37,690 nt of DNA from positions 1-37,690 of the forward strand of contig JAIPDR010000007.1 in assembly GCA_021737615.1 (NCBI GenBank). The letters run 5' to 3'. This DNA comes from Desulfohalobiaceae bacterium (GTDB lineage: Bacteria; Desulfobacterota; Desulfovibrionia; Desulfovibrionales; Desulfothermaceae). The notes under the pieces were generated by a model that was not told the origin of the DNA, did no database searches, and saw only the letters and a list, made by a program, of their open reading frames with translations. Made by a program: the position numbers and the translations under genes. Positions 7,619 through 16,424 of this stretch are shown in pieces. Every line of letters begins with the position of its first letter. Within the stretch, counting starts at the first letter, position 1.

Positions 7619-8017
7619 ATGAAATTATCCACACGCAGCAGATATGGAACACGAATGATGCTCGATTTTGCCAGGCATTATGAGCAGGGTCCCGTGCATT
7701 TGAGCGACGTTGCAGCCAGGGAGGAAATATCGGTCAAATATCTCGAGCAGCTCATCATCCCCTTGAAAAAGGAGGGGTTGATCAAGAGCATCCGCGGACC
7801 CAAGGGCGGATACATCCTCAGCAGATCGCCGGGAGAAATCACCTTTGCTCAGATTATCAGGATCCTGGAAAACGCCTCCGACCTCACAGACTGCGTTGAT
7901 AACCCCGATGTCTGTAAGAAGTCCGAGGAATGCCCGACCCGGGAGGTTTGGGTTCAGACGAACAGGTCCATGTATGAACAATTGGATACCGTCACTCTGG
8001 CGGATAAGCTCTCGTAA
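7619..8017 (+). CDS. Rrf2/IscR-family transcriptional regulator with three cluster-type cysteines
   Basis: 132 aa. The start MKLSTRSRYG is the family-typical N-terminus; in-frame codons back to 7484 lie in the leader and include the operator. The winged helix covers about 1-80 (DVAAREEISVKYLEQLI, GPKGGYIL). C92, C99 and C105 match the spacing of the [2Fe-2S]-binding cysteines of IscR (92, 98, 104) almost exactly, so an Fe-S or redox/NO-sensing role is likely. It is followed by a DsrE-like gene after 25 bases. The NifU/NifS genes 4 kb away are plausible but unproven targets. No strong Shine-Dalgarno is seen. Confidence 0.92.
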   Translation: MKLSTRSRYGTRMMLDFARHYEQGPVHLSDVAAREEISVKYLEQLIIPLKKEGLIKSIRGPKGGYILSRSPGEITFAQIIRILENASDLTDCVDNPDVCKKSEECPTREVWVQTNRSMYEQLDTVTLADKLS

Positions 8018-8042
8018 TCGTTTATTTGAAGAGGACAAGTTC

Positions 8043-8375
8043 ATGAGTGACAAGACGCTGGTTATCATATCAACAGGGGAGAGTGAAAAGGCCCTGACCG
8101 GCCTGATGTGGGCCAGAAATGCCCTCAATAGGGGCTGGATGGAAGAGGTCAAGGTCATTTTTTTCGGTCCGGCCCAAAGGCTTGTTCTGGAAAATGAAAA
8201 GGTAAGGGAGGCGGCCCTGGAGATTGCAGAGATCGAAAAACCGGTATTTTGCAAGTTTATTTCCGACAGGGAGAAAAACTCCGCTCAAATTGAAGAGCTG
8301 GGTCTGGTGGTCGATTACGTCGGGTCACTCATCGCCGGCCTGATCAAGGAAGGCTATGTGCCCCTGGTCTTTTGA
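8043..8375 (+). CDS. DsrE-like small protein
   Basis: 110 aa with the DsrE/DsrF-like fold pattern: an N-terminal TLVIISTGESEKA strand-loop, an alpha segment (GLMWARNALNRG), the KVIFFGPAQRLV strand and a C-terminal VDYVGSLIAGLIKEGY helix. C70 (PVFCKF) lies near where sulfur-carrier DsrE proteins have their active cysteine, but persulfide chemistry is not proven. The gene starts 25 bases after the Rrf2 regulator (GAAGAGGAC upstream of ATG), so both probably share the 7468 promoter and the palindromic operator. Confidence 0.75.
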   Translation: MSDKTLVIISTGESEKALTGLMWARNALNRGWMEEVKVIFFGPAQRLVLENEKVREAALEIAEIEKPVFCKFISDREKNSAQIEELGLVVDYVGSLIAGLIKEGYVPLVF

Positions 8376-8459
8376 TACGAAGCTCTTCGTCTTGAATCTC
8401 TTTTTTTTGTGATGTAACAGTGAACCTGGAATCCATCCCGATTCACCCGGTTAGTGACT

Positions 8460-9191
8460 ATGGCCCGGTGGAGCAAAAGATACTTTCCTTTGCTGGCAGG
8501 CGCTGTGTGCGGCTTGTTGTTCACGGTCAACCAGGCCTTTAGCCAGGATGAAGCCATCCGGGAAGAATTCGCGGACTTATCTCAGTGGAGAGATTTCCTG
8601 TTCAAAGGGATCGAGAAAAAAACCAAATACGAAATCGTCGAGGAAGACGGAGACCGTGTCCTCAAGGCCTCAAGCAACGGATCGGCTTCTGCTCTGATCC
8701 ACAGAACAAAGTTTGATGTCTATCAATATCCAGTTCTGACCTGGAGCTGGAAAGTGGAGAATGTCTACCAGAAAGGGGATGCAACCCGGAAACAAGGGGA
8801 TGACTATCCCTTAAGGATCTATATCCTTTTCGAATTCGATCCCGACCAGGCCGGGCTGGCCAGGCGTATCAAATACGAACTCGTCAAATCGTTCTACGGA
8901 CAATTCCCTCCGGACAGCACCCTGAACTACATCTGGGCCAACCAGAAGCATAAGAGAGAGGTTTTGATCAACACCTATGTCAGCCGGGCCAGAATGATTC
9001 CGGTGCGCTGGGGCCGGGGTAAGACCGGCCAGTGGATGAAAGAACGAAGGAATATCCTGGAGGATTACAGGGCCGCGTTTGACCGGGATCCTCCTGCCGT
9101 CGCCTCTCTGGCCGTCATGAACGACTCCGACAACACCGGAGAGAAAAGCGTCTCCTATCTGGACTCGATCCGGGTTGCGGCGCCTGACTGA
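8460..9191 (+). CDS. Exported DUF3047 protein
   Basis: 243 aa from ATG 8460 (a GTG two codons upstream is the alternative). An N-terminal signal peptide is clear: Arg/Lys, then FPLLAGAVCGLLFTV, with cleavage likely after the AFS that precedes QDE. The mature part resembles DUF3047, with the typical LTWSWKVENVYQKGDA, YPLRIYILFE and NYIWANQ segments. The fold is probably a jelly-roll-like beta sandwich; function unknown. It stands 78 bases after the DsrE-like gene and converges on the GGDEF-EAL gene with only 17 bases between. Confidence 0.8.
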   Translation: MARWSKRYFPLLAGAVCGLLFTVNQAFSQDEAIREEFADLSQWRDFLFKGIEKKTKYEIVEEDGDRVLKASSNGSASALIHRTKFDVYQYPVLTWSWKVENVYQKGDATRKQGDDYPLRIYILFEFDPDQAGLARRIKYELVKSFYGQFPPDSTLNYIWANQKHKREVLINTYVSRARMIPVRWGRGKTGQWMKERRNILEDYRAAFDRDPPAVASLAVMNDSDNTGEKSVSYLDSIRVAAPD

Positions 9192-9208
9192 AGGTTGGGT
9201 CCAGGATA

Positions 9209-10909
9209 TTATTTCAGGATCTCGTTTTGCAGGAGTTCGGCAATCTCCTTGCCGGGCAGGGGGCGGCTGTAGTAGAACCCCTGATAGGCGTCACATCTCG
9301 TGTTTTGAAGAAATTCAAGTTGATCTTGAGTTTCAATGCCTTCGGCGATGATTTTCAGGTCCATAATCTTGCCCAGGGAGAGGATTGCCTGGACAATAGC
9401 CTGATCATTGCTACTTTCCGGGAGACTGCGAATGAAGCTTCTATCGAGTTTCAGGGTATCGACGGGCAGGTTTTTCAGGGTGCCCAGTGAAGATGTTCCG
9501 GTTCCGAAATCGTCGATGGCAATTTTGACGCCCAGGTCCTTCAATCCCTGCAGGACCGCAACGGCAGCCTGGATGTCTTCAGAGATGCTTGATTCTGTAA
9601 TTTCAATCTGTAAAAGCGCCGGATCGATCCCCGACTCAGTAATGATCGCCTTGATTTTTTCCAGAATATCCTTGTCTCTGAATTGGATCTGGGAAAGATT
9701 TACCGAGATTTCCAGGGGGGGGATGCCCAGGCGCTGCCAGGAGCCGGCCTGTCTGCAGGCTGATTGTATGGCCCATTCCCCGATGGGTATGATCAGACCC
9801 AGTTCTTCGGCAATGGGGATAAACTGGTTGGGGGCAATCAGTCCCCGTTCCGGATGTCTCCAGCGAAGCAAGGCCTCCAGACCGGAGATATTCTGCGACT
9901 CGAGGCTTACGATGGGCTGGAAAAAAAGTTCGAATTCTTCTTTGTGCAGGGCTTTCCGCAGATCCGACTCCAGCCTGAGCCGTAACGATGAATCGAAGTT
10001 CATCTCTTGCTGGAAAAATCTGTAGCTGTTTTCCGGCTCCGGCTGCTCCTTCAGGCTGTGCATGGCTGTTTCAGCGCAGCAGACCAGGGTTTCATAGTCT
10101 GAACCATCCGCAGGGAAGACACTGATGCCGATGCTTGCTCCGAGGTTGAATTTTTCCTGTTGAACAAGAAAGGGCAGGGATATCTTGACCAGAAATCTGT
10201 TGGCGATTGTGGCCGCAAGCCTGGGAAGAGCGATGTTGACGAGGGCCACCACAAACTCGTCTCCACCGAAATAACCGAGAATATCCGCTTTCCGGGCCGA
10301 TGTTTCCAGGCGCCGGCTGACCTGCATCAAAAGTTCGTCTCCGGCCAGATAGCCATAACTCTTGTTGATGTATTTGAAGTTGTCAAGATTTATGTAGAGC
10401 AAACCGATGTTGAATTGAAAACGTTTGCCCTGTTCCAGGGCATATTCCAGTTTCTTTTTAAACATGAAGCGATTCGGCAGAGACGTTAATTGATCAAAGC
10501 AGGCCAGGTTATGGTTCAACCTGACAATCTCCGAGGACAGATCCCGGGCGGAGAATAAATACATGGTCCGGGAGATCCGGTCCGGGTTTGCGAAGGGCTT
10601 GATGCGAACGTATAACGGGTATAGATTTTCCTTACCGCGTAAATAGAGGTCACCCTGCCAGGAATCTTTGCTGCGAAGCGTTTCCCGGATTTGGTCATAA
10701 AAGCTGTGATCTTCGTAGATCGGACTGACGAAATCCTTTAGTTTTTTTCCGGTAACTTCAGGTTCTTGAAGTTTAAGATTCGCAAGAAAGACCTTGTTGG
10801 CCAGGAGAATTTTTCCTTGGCCATCGATAACCAGAATCATTTCCTGGGTGTTGTGAAAAATCGTCTCAAACAGCTGATTAGAACCAAGTCGAGTCTCAAG
10901 CATAGGCAT
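9209..10909 (-). CDS. PAS-GGDEF-EAL cyclic-di-GMP protein (degenerate GGDEF, intact EAL)
   Basis: 566 aa. A PAS domain (about 12-125) precedes GGDEF (about 135-300) and EAL (about 315-560). The GGDEF signature 215-219 and the RxxD inhibitory site (206-209) are kept. However, the metal-binding motif reads NLDNFK, with Asn174 where the first Asp is expected, and the following IND..GH region reads INKSYGY. Diguanylate cyclase activity is therefore doubtful. The EAL half keeps its catalytic set: EAL 345-347, NLSQIQF, EITES, DDFGTG, DRSFI and AEGIE. It is most likely a phosphodiesterase tuned by PAS input and GTP or c-di-GMP binding. No transmembrane helices. Confidence 0.9.
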   Translation of the reverse strand: MPMLETRLGSNQLFETIFHNTQEMILVIDGQGKILLANKVFLANLKLQEPEVTGKKLKDFVSPIYEDHSFYDQIRETLRSKDSWQGDLYLRGKENLYPLYVRIKPFANPDRISRTMYLFSARDLSSEIVRLNHNLACFDQLTSLPNRFMFKKKLEYALEQGKRFQFNIGLLYINLDNFKYINKSYGYLAGDELLMQVSRRLETSARKADILGYFGGDEFVVALVNIALPRLAATIANRFLVKISLPFLVQQEKFNLGASIGISVFPADGSDYETLVCCAETAMHSLKEQPEPENSYRFFQQEMNFDSSLRLRLESDLRKALHKEEFELFFQPIVSLESQNISGLEALLRWRHPERGLIAPNQFIPIAEELGLIIPIGEWAIQSACRQAGSWQRLGIPPLEISVNLSQIQFRDKDILEKIKAIITESGIDPALLQIEITESSISEDIQAAVAVLQGLKDLGVKIAIDDFGTGTSSLGTLKNLPVDTLKLDRSFIRSLPESSNDQAIVQAILSLGKIMDLKIIAEGIETQDQLEFLQNTRCDAYQGFYYSRPLPGKEIAELLQNEILK

Positions 10910-11034
10910 TCCATGGTAAAAAAAGAAGCAGCTCCTCAGCGAATAAAACCGGGGCTGATAATCTCTGATTCCATAAGGCCTGTCAAGCCGGGAAGGGCTT
11001 CACAAACGTCTTAAGGACGACAACAAAGGGAAAG

Positions 11035-11499
11035 ATGGGTTTACAAGTGAAAAAGGTCGAGGGTAGAATACTGGCTGTAAGTGTCAGTCAACACAAGGGA
11101 GAACGGAAAAAAAGTATCGAAGAAGGGGCTCTCTTGCCTGAATTCGGACTGGAGACAGACGCCCATGCCGGCAGATGGCATCGGCAGGTCAGTCTTTTAG
11201 GGATTGAAAGCATACGAAAATTGCAGGCCAAAGGCCTTGACGTAGGCCCGGGGGACTTTGCCGAGAACATTACCACCCAGGGACTGGATTTGCCTTCCCT
11301 GCCCCTGGGAACGCAGCTGCAAATCGGTCTGGACGCAGTCTGCGAGGTGACCCAGATCGGAAAAACCTGCCATAACCGCTGTGCTATTTACAGGCAGGCC
11401 GGAGATTGCGTCATGCCCCGGGAGGGAATCTTTGTCCGGGTCTTGAAAGTCGGAACGATCCGGGCCGGGGACAGTATTCGAATCACCACTACTGATTAG
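11035..11499 (+). CDS. MOSC-domain protein
   Basis: 154 aa, a stand-alone MOSC domain with the conserved region GKTCHNRCAIYRQAGDCVMPREGIF, which contains the cysteine expected to carry sulfur, plus the family's GPGDFAENITTQG stretch. MOSC proteins bind or sulfurate molybdenum cofactor. This bacterium has at least two molybdopterin-fold proteins in the window. The start follows GGGAAAG. In related bacteria MOSC is often fused to a MogA/MoaB domain; here it is alone. It diverges from the GGDEF-EAL gene and is followed by a repeat element rather than a partner gene. Confidence 0.85.
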   Translation: MGLQVKKVEGRILAVSVSQHKGERKKSIEEGALLPEFGLETDAHAGRWHRQVSLLGIESIRKLQAKGLDVGPGDFAENITTQGLDLPSLPLGTQLQIGLDAVCEVTQIGKTCHNRCAIYRQAGDCVMPREGIFVRVLKVGTIRAGDSIRITTTD

Positions 11500-11655
11500 C
11501 CTGATTTTTTTGTGAAAACAAGACTGGTAGTAAAAATTCGCAGTCTGTATAACCCCCATTTCGCGAGCCTAAGAAAACCTGAGAAGCCTCCCAGCGAGGA
11601 CGCTCAAGAGAACCCTGCAGACCGGTTCGAAAAGAGTGTGCAAATGCTCAAAACT

Positions 11656-11775
11656 GAAGTTTCTTCATTGATCAAACTGGCAGTTGTGGATTCTATTCTA
11701 TATCTACAGTATAATAGTTTTGTTGTGTGTTTTAATAAAAAACAAATAGTTATATGTCAGCACTGCCAGAGCTGA
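11656..11775 (-). repeat. Dispersed intergenic repeat, copy A (inverted)
   Basis: Read on the minus strand it contains TCTGGCAGTGCTGACATATA followed by ACTATT, an AT-rich middle, then AACTGCCAGTTTGATC and a GAAACTTC end. Copies B (13986) and C (28566) share both end blocks while the middle differs. The end blocks are partly complementary (CTGGCAGT/ACTGCCAG), so the unit can fold on itself. Confidence 0.7.
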
Positions 11776-11809
11776 CATTTGATGTTGATTCGAAAAAATA
11801 TTATGGATA

Positions 11810-11854
11810 TCCGTTTTTTCCTTCCGGGCCGTCGGCCCGGAAGGAAAAAACGGA
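11810..11854 (+). promoter_or_regulatory. 21-bp perfect hairpin in the nifU leader
   Basis: Arms 11810-11830 and 11834-11854 pair perfectly with a GTC loop. The GGAGG of nifU begins three bases later (11858). The A run is inside the stem and no U run follows, so it is not a normal terminator. It resembles the hairpins before gpsA, ilvD and rplU. Confidence 0.7.
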
Positions 11855-11867
11855 ATTGGAGGAAACT

Positions 11868-12695
11868 ATGTGGAACTACACGGATAAGGTCAAAGAACAC
11901 TTTCTTGAGCCAAAGAATATAGGAGTCGTCGAAGACGCCGACGGTGTGGGCGAAGTCGGCTCGCTGGCCTGCGGCGACGCCCTCAAACTGACCTTCAAGC
12001 TCGATGAAAACAAAAGGATCAAGGAGGCCAAGTTTCAGACCTTTGGCTGCGCCAGTGCCATCGCTTCTTCCTCGGCACTGACTGAAATGCTCAAGGGGTT
12101 GACTCTGGAGGAGGCGGAAAAGATCAGCAACGAGGACATCGTGGCTTATCTGGGAGGACTGCCCAGGGAAAAGATGCACTGTTCGGTCATGGGCCGGGAC
12201 GCCCTGGAAAGGGCCATTCGCAATTACCGCGGTGAAACGGAACCAGAGGCAGATGGGGAGATTGTCTGTGAATGTTTCGGGGTCACGGATAAACAGATAG
12301 AACGGGAAGTTCGGGAACACCTTTTGACTTCGGTGGAAGAGGTCACGGATTATGTCAAGGCCGGGGGAGGCTGCGGCAATTGCCTGGACAAGGTGCAGGA
12401 GATCATCGACCGGGTCAGCCAGGAAGATGGCCCTAGACCCGAATCCCAAAAAACCAGAATGACCAATGTCCAGAAAATCAATCTTATCCAGGAGACCCTG
12501 AAGCGGGAAATCTCTCCGATGCTGCAAAAGGACGGAGGAGATATCGAGTTGGTCGATGTTGAGGGAGACCGGGTCCTGGTCCGGATGAAAGGAACCTGCT
12601 CGGCCTGTGTCAAATCAGAGACGACCCTCAGGGATTTTGTGCAGAATAAGCTCAGGGAGCTGGTAACCCCGGAATTAGACGTCAAGGAGGTCTGA
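11868..12695 (+). CDS. nifU: NifU-type Fe-S cluster scaffold
   Basis: 275 aa with all three NifU domains. The IscU-like domain has C35 (ACGD), C61 (GCAS) and C105 (HCSVMG). The central Bfd-like [2Fe-2S] domain has C134 and C136 (CECF) and C169 and C172 (CGNC). The C-terminal Nfu domain has C244 and C247 (CSAC). The scaffold receives sulfur from NifS and hands clusters to target proteins. Start ATG 11868 is chosen for the strong GGAGG six bases upstream; the frame is open further 5' but runs through the leader hairpin. nifS follows after 96 bases. No nitrogenase genes are visible, so it probably serves general Fe-S assembly, as in many anaerobes. Confidence 0.96.
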   Translation: MWNYTDKVKEHFLEPKNIGVVEDADGVGEVGSLACGDALKLTFKLDENKRIKEAKFQTFGCASAIASSSALTEMLKGLTLEEAEKISNEDIVAYLGGLPREKMHCSVMGRDALERAIRNYRGETEPEADGEIVCECFGVTDKQIEREVREHLLTSVEEVTDYVKAGGGCGNCLDKVQEIIDRVSQEDGPRPESQKTRMTNVQKINLIQETLKREISPMLQKDGGDIELVDVEGDRVLVRMKGTCSACVKSETTLRDFVQNKLRELVTPELDVKEV

Positions 12696-12791
12696 TCGTG
12701 AGCCATTTATGTTAAGCCTGACGGTATTCAAGCCAGCAAACCCACATTTCAGCTGAATTGAAGAATAACCTTTAAGGAAGAAGGCACTGAC

Positions 12792-13973
12792 ATGGACATC
12801 ATCTATCTCGACAACAACGCAACGACCAGGGTGGATCAGGAGGTTGTCCAGGAAATGCTCCCCTATTTTCACGAGCTCTACGGCAATCCCTCCAGTATGC
12901 ACAGCTTCGGCGGAGAGGTGGGGAATAAAATTGCCGAGGCCAGGGAACAGACCGCCAGGCTCCTGGGGGCTGAACCCGAAGAGATCATTTTCACCAGCTG
13001 CGGGACCGAGAGCGACAGCACGGCCATCTGGTCCGCCCTTCAGTCCCAGCCTGACAAAAAGCATATCGTCACCAGCCGGGTGGAGCATCCGGCAGTGAAA
13101 AACCTCTTCGAACATCTCTCCCAAAAAGGGTATCGGGTGACCTTCGTCCCTGTAGACGCAAAGGGCAGACTCGATCGCGACTATTTCTTCGATTCCCTGA
13201 CCGAAGACACTGCTCTGGTCAGTCTGATGTGGGCCAATAACGAAACCGGGGTCATCTTCCCCATTCAGGAGCTGGCCGAAAAGGTAAAGGAAAAAGGGAT
13301 CCTCTTTCACAGCGATGCGGTCCAGGCCGCCGGTAAGATCCCGGTGGATATGAACACGGTCCAGGCGGACATGCTCTCCGTATCAGGCCACAAGATCCAT
13401 GCCCCCAAAGGAGTGGCCGCCCTCTATGTCCGCAAGGGAACAAAATTTTCACCTTTTCTCATCGGCGGGCACCAGGAAAGGGGACGCAGGGGCGGGACCG
13501 AGAACACAGCCCAGATCATCGGTTTCGGCAAGGCCTGCGAATTGGCCTTGTCCCGTTTAAAGAGTGGACAACAGAACATCCGGAAGCTGCGGGATCATCT
13601 GGAGCAGAGTATCTTATCCGGGATTTCCAAGGTCATGGTCAACGGCGAGACCGGGAACCGTCTCCCCAACACCAGCAGTATCAGTTTTGAATTCATCGAA
13701 GGGGAGTCAATCCTCTTGATGCTGGATAAGTTCGGGATCTGTGCTTCCTCGGGGTCGGCCTGCACTTCGGGTTCCCTGGAGCCCTCCCATGTCCTGCGGG
13801 CCATGGGCGTGCCCTACACCGCGGCCCATGGATCGATCCGTTTCAGTCTGAGCCACTACACCACCCGAAAGGAGATCGATTATGTCCTTCAGAAGCTGCC
13901 GCCCATTATTGAACGGTTGCGGACCATGTCCCCGTTTTGGGCTGAATATCAAAAGGCCTGCAGCGTGGCCTAG
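12792..13973 (+). CDS. nifS: Cysteine desulfurase NifS
   Basis: 393 aa class V aminotransferase-fold enzyme. The PLP Schiff-base lysine is K201 (SVSGHKIHAPKG), the PLP-stacking histidine lies in RVEHPAVKN, and the catalytic loop cysteine is C324 (SSGSACTSGS). It takes sulfur from L-cysteine as a persulfide for NifU. Start ATG follows AAGGAAGAAGG. It forms a functional set with nifU upstream and with the cysteine biosynthesis genes cysE-cysK downstream, which supply its substrate. The 3' end is followed by dispersed repeat copy B. Confidence 0.96.
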   Translation: MDIIYLDNNATTRVDQEVVQEMLPYFHELYGNPSSMHSFGGEVGNKIAEAREQTARLLGAEPEEIIFTSCGTESDSTAIWSALQSQPDKKHIVTSRVEHPAVKNLFEHLSQKGYRVTFVPVDAKGRLDRDYFFDSLTEDTALVSLMWANNETGVIFPIQELAEKVKEKGILFHSDAVQAAGKIPVDMNTVQADMLSVSGHKIHAPKGVAALYVRKGTKFSPFLIGGHQERGRRGGTENTAQIIGFGKACELALSRLKSGQQNIRKLRDHLEQSILSGISKVMVNGETGNRLPNTSSISFEFIEGESILLMLDKFGICASSGSACTSGSLEPSHVLRAMGVPYTAAHGSIRFSLSHYTTRKEIDYVLQKLPPIIERLRTMSPFWAEYQKACSVA

Positions 13974-13985
13974 GGCAGAATGGGA

Positions 13986-14105
13986 AGAGGTCAGCCCTGC
14001 CTCTGGCAGTTCTGACATATAACTATTGAATATTTATTATAATACACAGGCGTGCTGTTATGCTGATGTTGAAATCCATAACTGCCGGTTTGATCAAGGT
14101 AGTTT
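13986..14105 (+). repeat. Dispersed intergenic repeat, copy B
   Basis: Begins 13 bases after the nifS stop with GAGGTCAGCCCTGCCTCTGG, continues through CTGACATATAACTATTGAAT, and ends with AACTGCCGGTTTGATCAAGG. Same order and spacing as copies A and C. Confidence 0.75.
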
Positions 14106-14485
14106 GCCAAAGAATAAAACAAAGAGTCCGGAGGGGGCAAAGATCCCGTGTTCACAAGCCTTAGAAAACCAAGAGCCGGAAGCGTTGAAGCGAAAGAGAG
14201 CTCTGTGATCGGTTCGTGGCATCAGCTGAAGTTTCATACGAGAGCTCAGAGGCCAGAGGTCAGAGATCAGGAAGAGGGCAGCCAAAGAAGAAAAGTGAGT
14301 CAAATGTAATTTCTTCTCAAGGCCTCTGATCCAGTGCTTAGCCATTCATGTGCAGTTATTTAAAATAGAGATACTTACGGGAGAAATAAATTGCAAGGCT
14401 CTGAAATTTCAAGCATCATCTGCCGGGATTTTCGAACAGGCAAAACCTCAATTTATGGCGACCGTAAGTATAGCAGGGGAATATA
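14106..14485 (+). other. Non-coding region before cysE
   Basis: No credible gene. It contains a degenerate stretch related to the window-edge repeat (GCCAGAGGTCAGAGATCAGG at 14252-14271) and two GAGAGCTC sites about 40 bases apart (near 14196 and 14241). The last bases give the cysE Shine-Dalgarno (AGCAGGGGAATATA). No riboswitch class was recognised. Confidence 0.45.
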
Positions 14486-15424
14486 ATGCCAACGGAAGAA
14501 GCAACCTGCAAGACCGAGGTCGAATCCAAGGCCCGGTACCGGGAAAGTCTGGGCAGGGTCTCGGAAGAGGTCATCGAGAACAGCCTGGACGGCTCTTTGT
14601 TTACCCATATCGATTTTGAACCCCTGCCCTCAAAACTGGTGGTCGGGGAAATCATCGCCAGGGCCAGGGAGGTCCTCTTCCCTGGCTACTTCAGCCAGGC
14701 CAAGGTGGATCCCACGAATTTCAGGTATTACCTGGGCCAGGCGATCTCCGAGCTTTTCGATATCCTTGCCGAGCAGATCACCAGGAATATCCAGCACGAG
14801 TGCCTCAGATTCGGTCTTTCCTGCCGGCATTGCGAGGAGCAGGGAATGGCCCAGGCCCTGGAGTTCATGGAGGCGATTCCCGAGCTGCGCCGGGTTCTGG
14901 CCACGGATGTCCGGGCCGCATTCAACGGCGACCCTGCTGCCAAGAGCCAGGATGAAATCATCTTCAGTTATCCCGGCCTATATGCTGTAACTGTCTATCG
15001 GGTCGCCCACCGGCTCCATCACCTGGAGGTGCCCCTGCTGCCCAGAATGCTGACCGAGCAGGCCCACAGCGAAACCGGGATCGACATCCATCCCGGGGCC
15101 CATATCGGGCAGAGTTTTGTGATAGATCACGGCACAGGGGTGGTCATCGGAGAAACCACTGAAATCGGGGAAGACGTCCGTATTTATCAGGGGGTGACTC
15201 TGGGGGCCCTTTCCCTGCCCAGGGACAGCGGAAAACGGCTGCGGGGCAAAAAACGGCACCCAACCATAGAGGACAAGGTGATCATCTATTCCGGGGCCAC
15301 GATCCTGGGCGGTGACACCGTGATCGGAGCGGGTTCGGTCATCGGAGGAAATGTCTGGTTGACCGAGTCCATTCCCGCGGGAACAAAGGTCCTGTTGAAA
15401 GATCCTGAACTGATCTACAGGTAA
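14486..15424 (+). CDS. cysE: Serine O-acetyltransferase
   Basis: 312 aa. An alpha-helical N-terminal half (about 1-180) is followed by a left-handed beta-helix of hexapeptide repeats. Active-site motifs include [27 protein letters not shown] and YQGVTLGA. It acetylates serine with acetyl-CoA for cysteine synthesis. The long N-terminal region and cysteine pair CRHC are typical of the larger SAT form found in anaerobes. It ends 20 bases before cysK, a clear operon, and probably supplies cysteine for NifS/NifU. The C-terminus [10 protein letters not shown] is shorter than the CysK-binding tail of enterobacterial CysE, and ends in YR rather than Ile. Confidence 0.95.
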   Translation: MPTEEATCKTEVESKARYRESLGRVSEEVIENSLDGSLFTHIDFEPLPSKLVVGEIIARAREVLFPGYFSQAKVDPTNFRYYLGQAISELFDILAEQITRNIQHECLRFGLSCRHCEEQGMAQALEFMEAIPELRRVLATDVRAAFNGDPAAKSQDEIIFSYPGLYAVTVYRVAHRLHHLEVPLLPRMLTEQAHSETGIDIHPGAHIGQSFVIDHGTGVVIGETTEIGEDVRIYQGVTLGALSLPRDSGKRLRGKKRHPTIEDKVIIYSGATILGGDTVIGAGSVIGGNVWLTESIPAGTKVLLKDPELIYR

Positions 15425-15444
15425 GGAACCGAAAAGGATTCATT

Positions 15445-16371
15445 ATGGCTATCTACCCGAACATCGAAGCAACCATCGGCAGGACTCCTCTGGTCAGGCT
15501 GAACCGGATCACACGGGAGTATTCAGCCGAGATCTCCGCCAAGCTGGAGTTTTTCAATCCACTTGGCAGCGTCAAGGACCGGATTGGCTCGGCCATGATC
15601 AACGACGCCCTGGAAAAGGGGTTGATCACCGATAAGACCCTGATTGTGGAGCCCACAAGCGGGAACACCGGAATCGCCCTGGCCTTTGTCTGCGCAGCCA
15701 AAGGGCTTTCTCTCTGCCTGACCATGCCGGAGAGTATGAGCCTGGAGCGGCGCAAGCTCTTGAAACATCTCGGGGCCGAACTGGTTTTGACCCCGGCCTC
15801 CGAGGGCATGAAAGGGGCCATAGCCAGGGCCGGGCAAATTGCAGGCGAGGCCGGGGATTCGTTCATTCCGGATCAGTTCTCCAATCCGGCCAATCCCACG
15901 ATCCACAGGCAGACCACGGCTGAGGAGATCTGGACGGATACCGCGGGAGAGATCGATTATTTTATCGCCGGGGTCGGCACTGGAGGCACCATCACCGGTG
16001 TGGGCCGGGTCTTGAAAGAGAGGAATCCAGACTGCAAGGTTCTGGCTGTAGAGCCGACCGGCTCCCCGGTGCTCTCCGGCGGCCAGCCCGGTCCGCACAA
16101 GATCCAGGGGATCGGGGCCGGTTTTGTCCCTCAGGTCCTCGATCGCTCGCTTTTAGACGAAGTACTTTGTGTGAGCAACGAACAGGCCATGTCCATGGCC
16201 CGCCGGCTGGCTGATGAGGAAGGGATCCTGTGCGGCATCTCTTCCGGGGCCGCAGTGGCCGCCTGTCTGCAGGTAGCTGCTCGCCCTGAAGCCGCAGGGA
16301 AGCACATCGTTACTGTCCTGGCCAGCACCGGGGAACGTTACCTGAGCACCGAGCTCTTCCTCGATCAGTAG
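15445..16371 (+). CDS. cysK: Cysteine synthase (O-acetylserine sulfhydrylase)
   Basis: 308 aa fold-type II PLP enzyme. The Schiff-base lysine is K44 ([11 protein letters not shown]), the substrate loop is [10 protein letters not shown], the phosphate-binding loop is [12 protein letters not shown], and the C-terminal PLP-ring contact lies in GISSGAAV. It makes cysteine from O-acetylserine and sulfide, which is abundant in a sulfidogen. Start follows AAGGATT; cysE is 20 bases upstream. The UGA-containing HMA gene starts 53 bases after its stop on the same strand, so a three-gene transcript is likely. Confidence 0.96.
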   Translation: MAIYPNIEATIGRTPLVRLNRITREYSAEISAKLEFFNPLGSVKDRIGSAMINDALEKGLITDKTLIVEPTSGNTGIALAFVCAAKGLSLCLTMPESMSLERRKLLKHLGAELVLTPASEGMKGAIARAGQIAGEAGDSFIPDQFSNPANPTIHRQTTAEEIWTDTAGEIDYFIAGVGTGGTITGVGRVLKERNPDCKVLAVEPTGSPVLSGGQPGPHKIQGIGAGFVPQVLDRSLLDEVLCVSNEQAMSMARRLADEEGILCGISSGAAVAACLQVAARPEAAGKHIVTVLASTGERYLSTELFLDQ

Positions 16372-16424
16372 CAGTACTTTGCCGGTTTTGAACATAAGAT
16401 CTTGAATAGCGGACTGGAGGAGAA

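Noticed and set aside
11810-11854. nifU leader hairpin as a rho-independent terminator of the MOSC gene
   Set aside because: The T and A runs are paired inside the stem and no U run follows the 3' arm.
14026-14208. Short plus-strand open frame between nifS and cysE
   Set aside because: It lies in repeat copy B and flanking non-coding DNA, with no family features.
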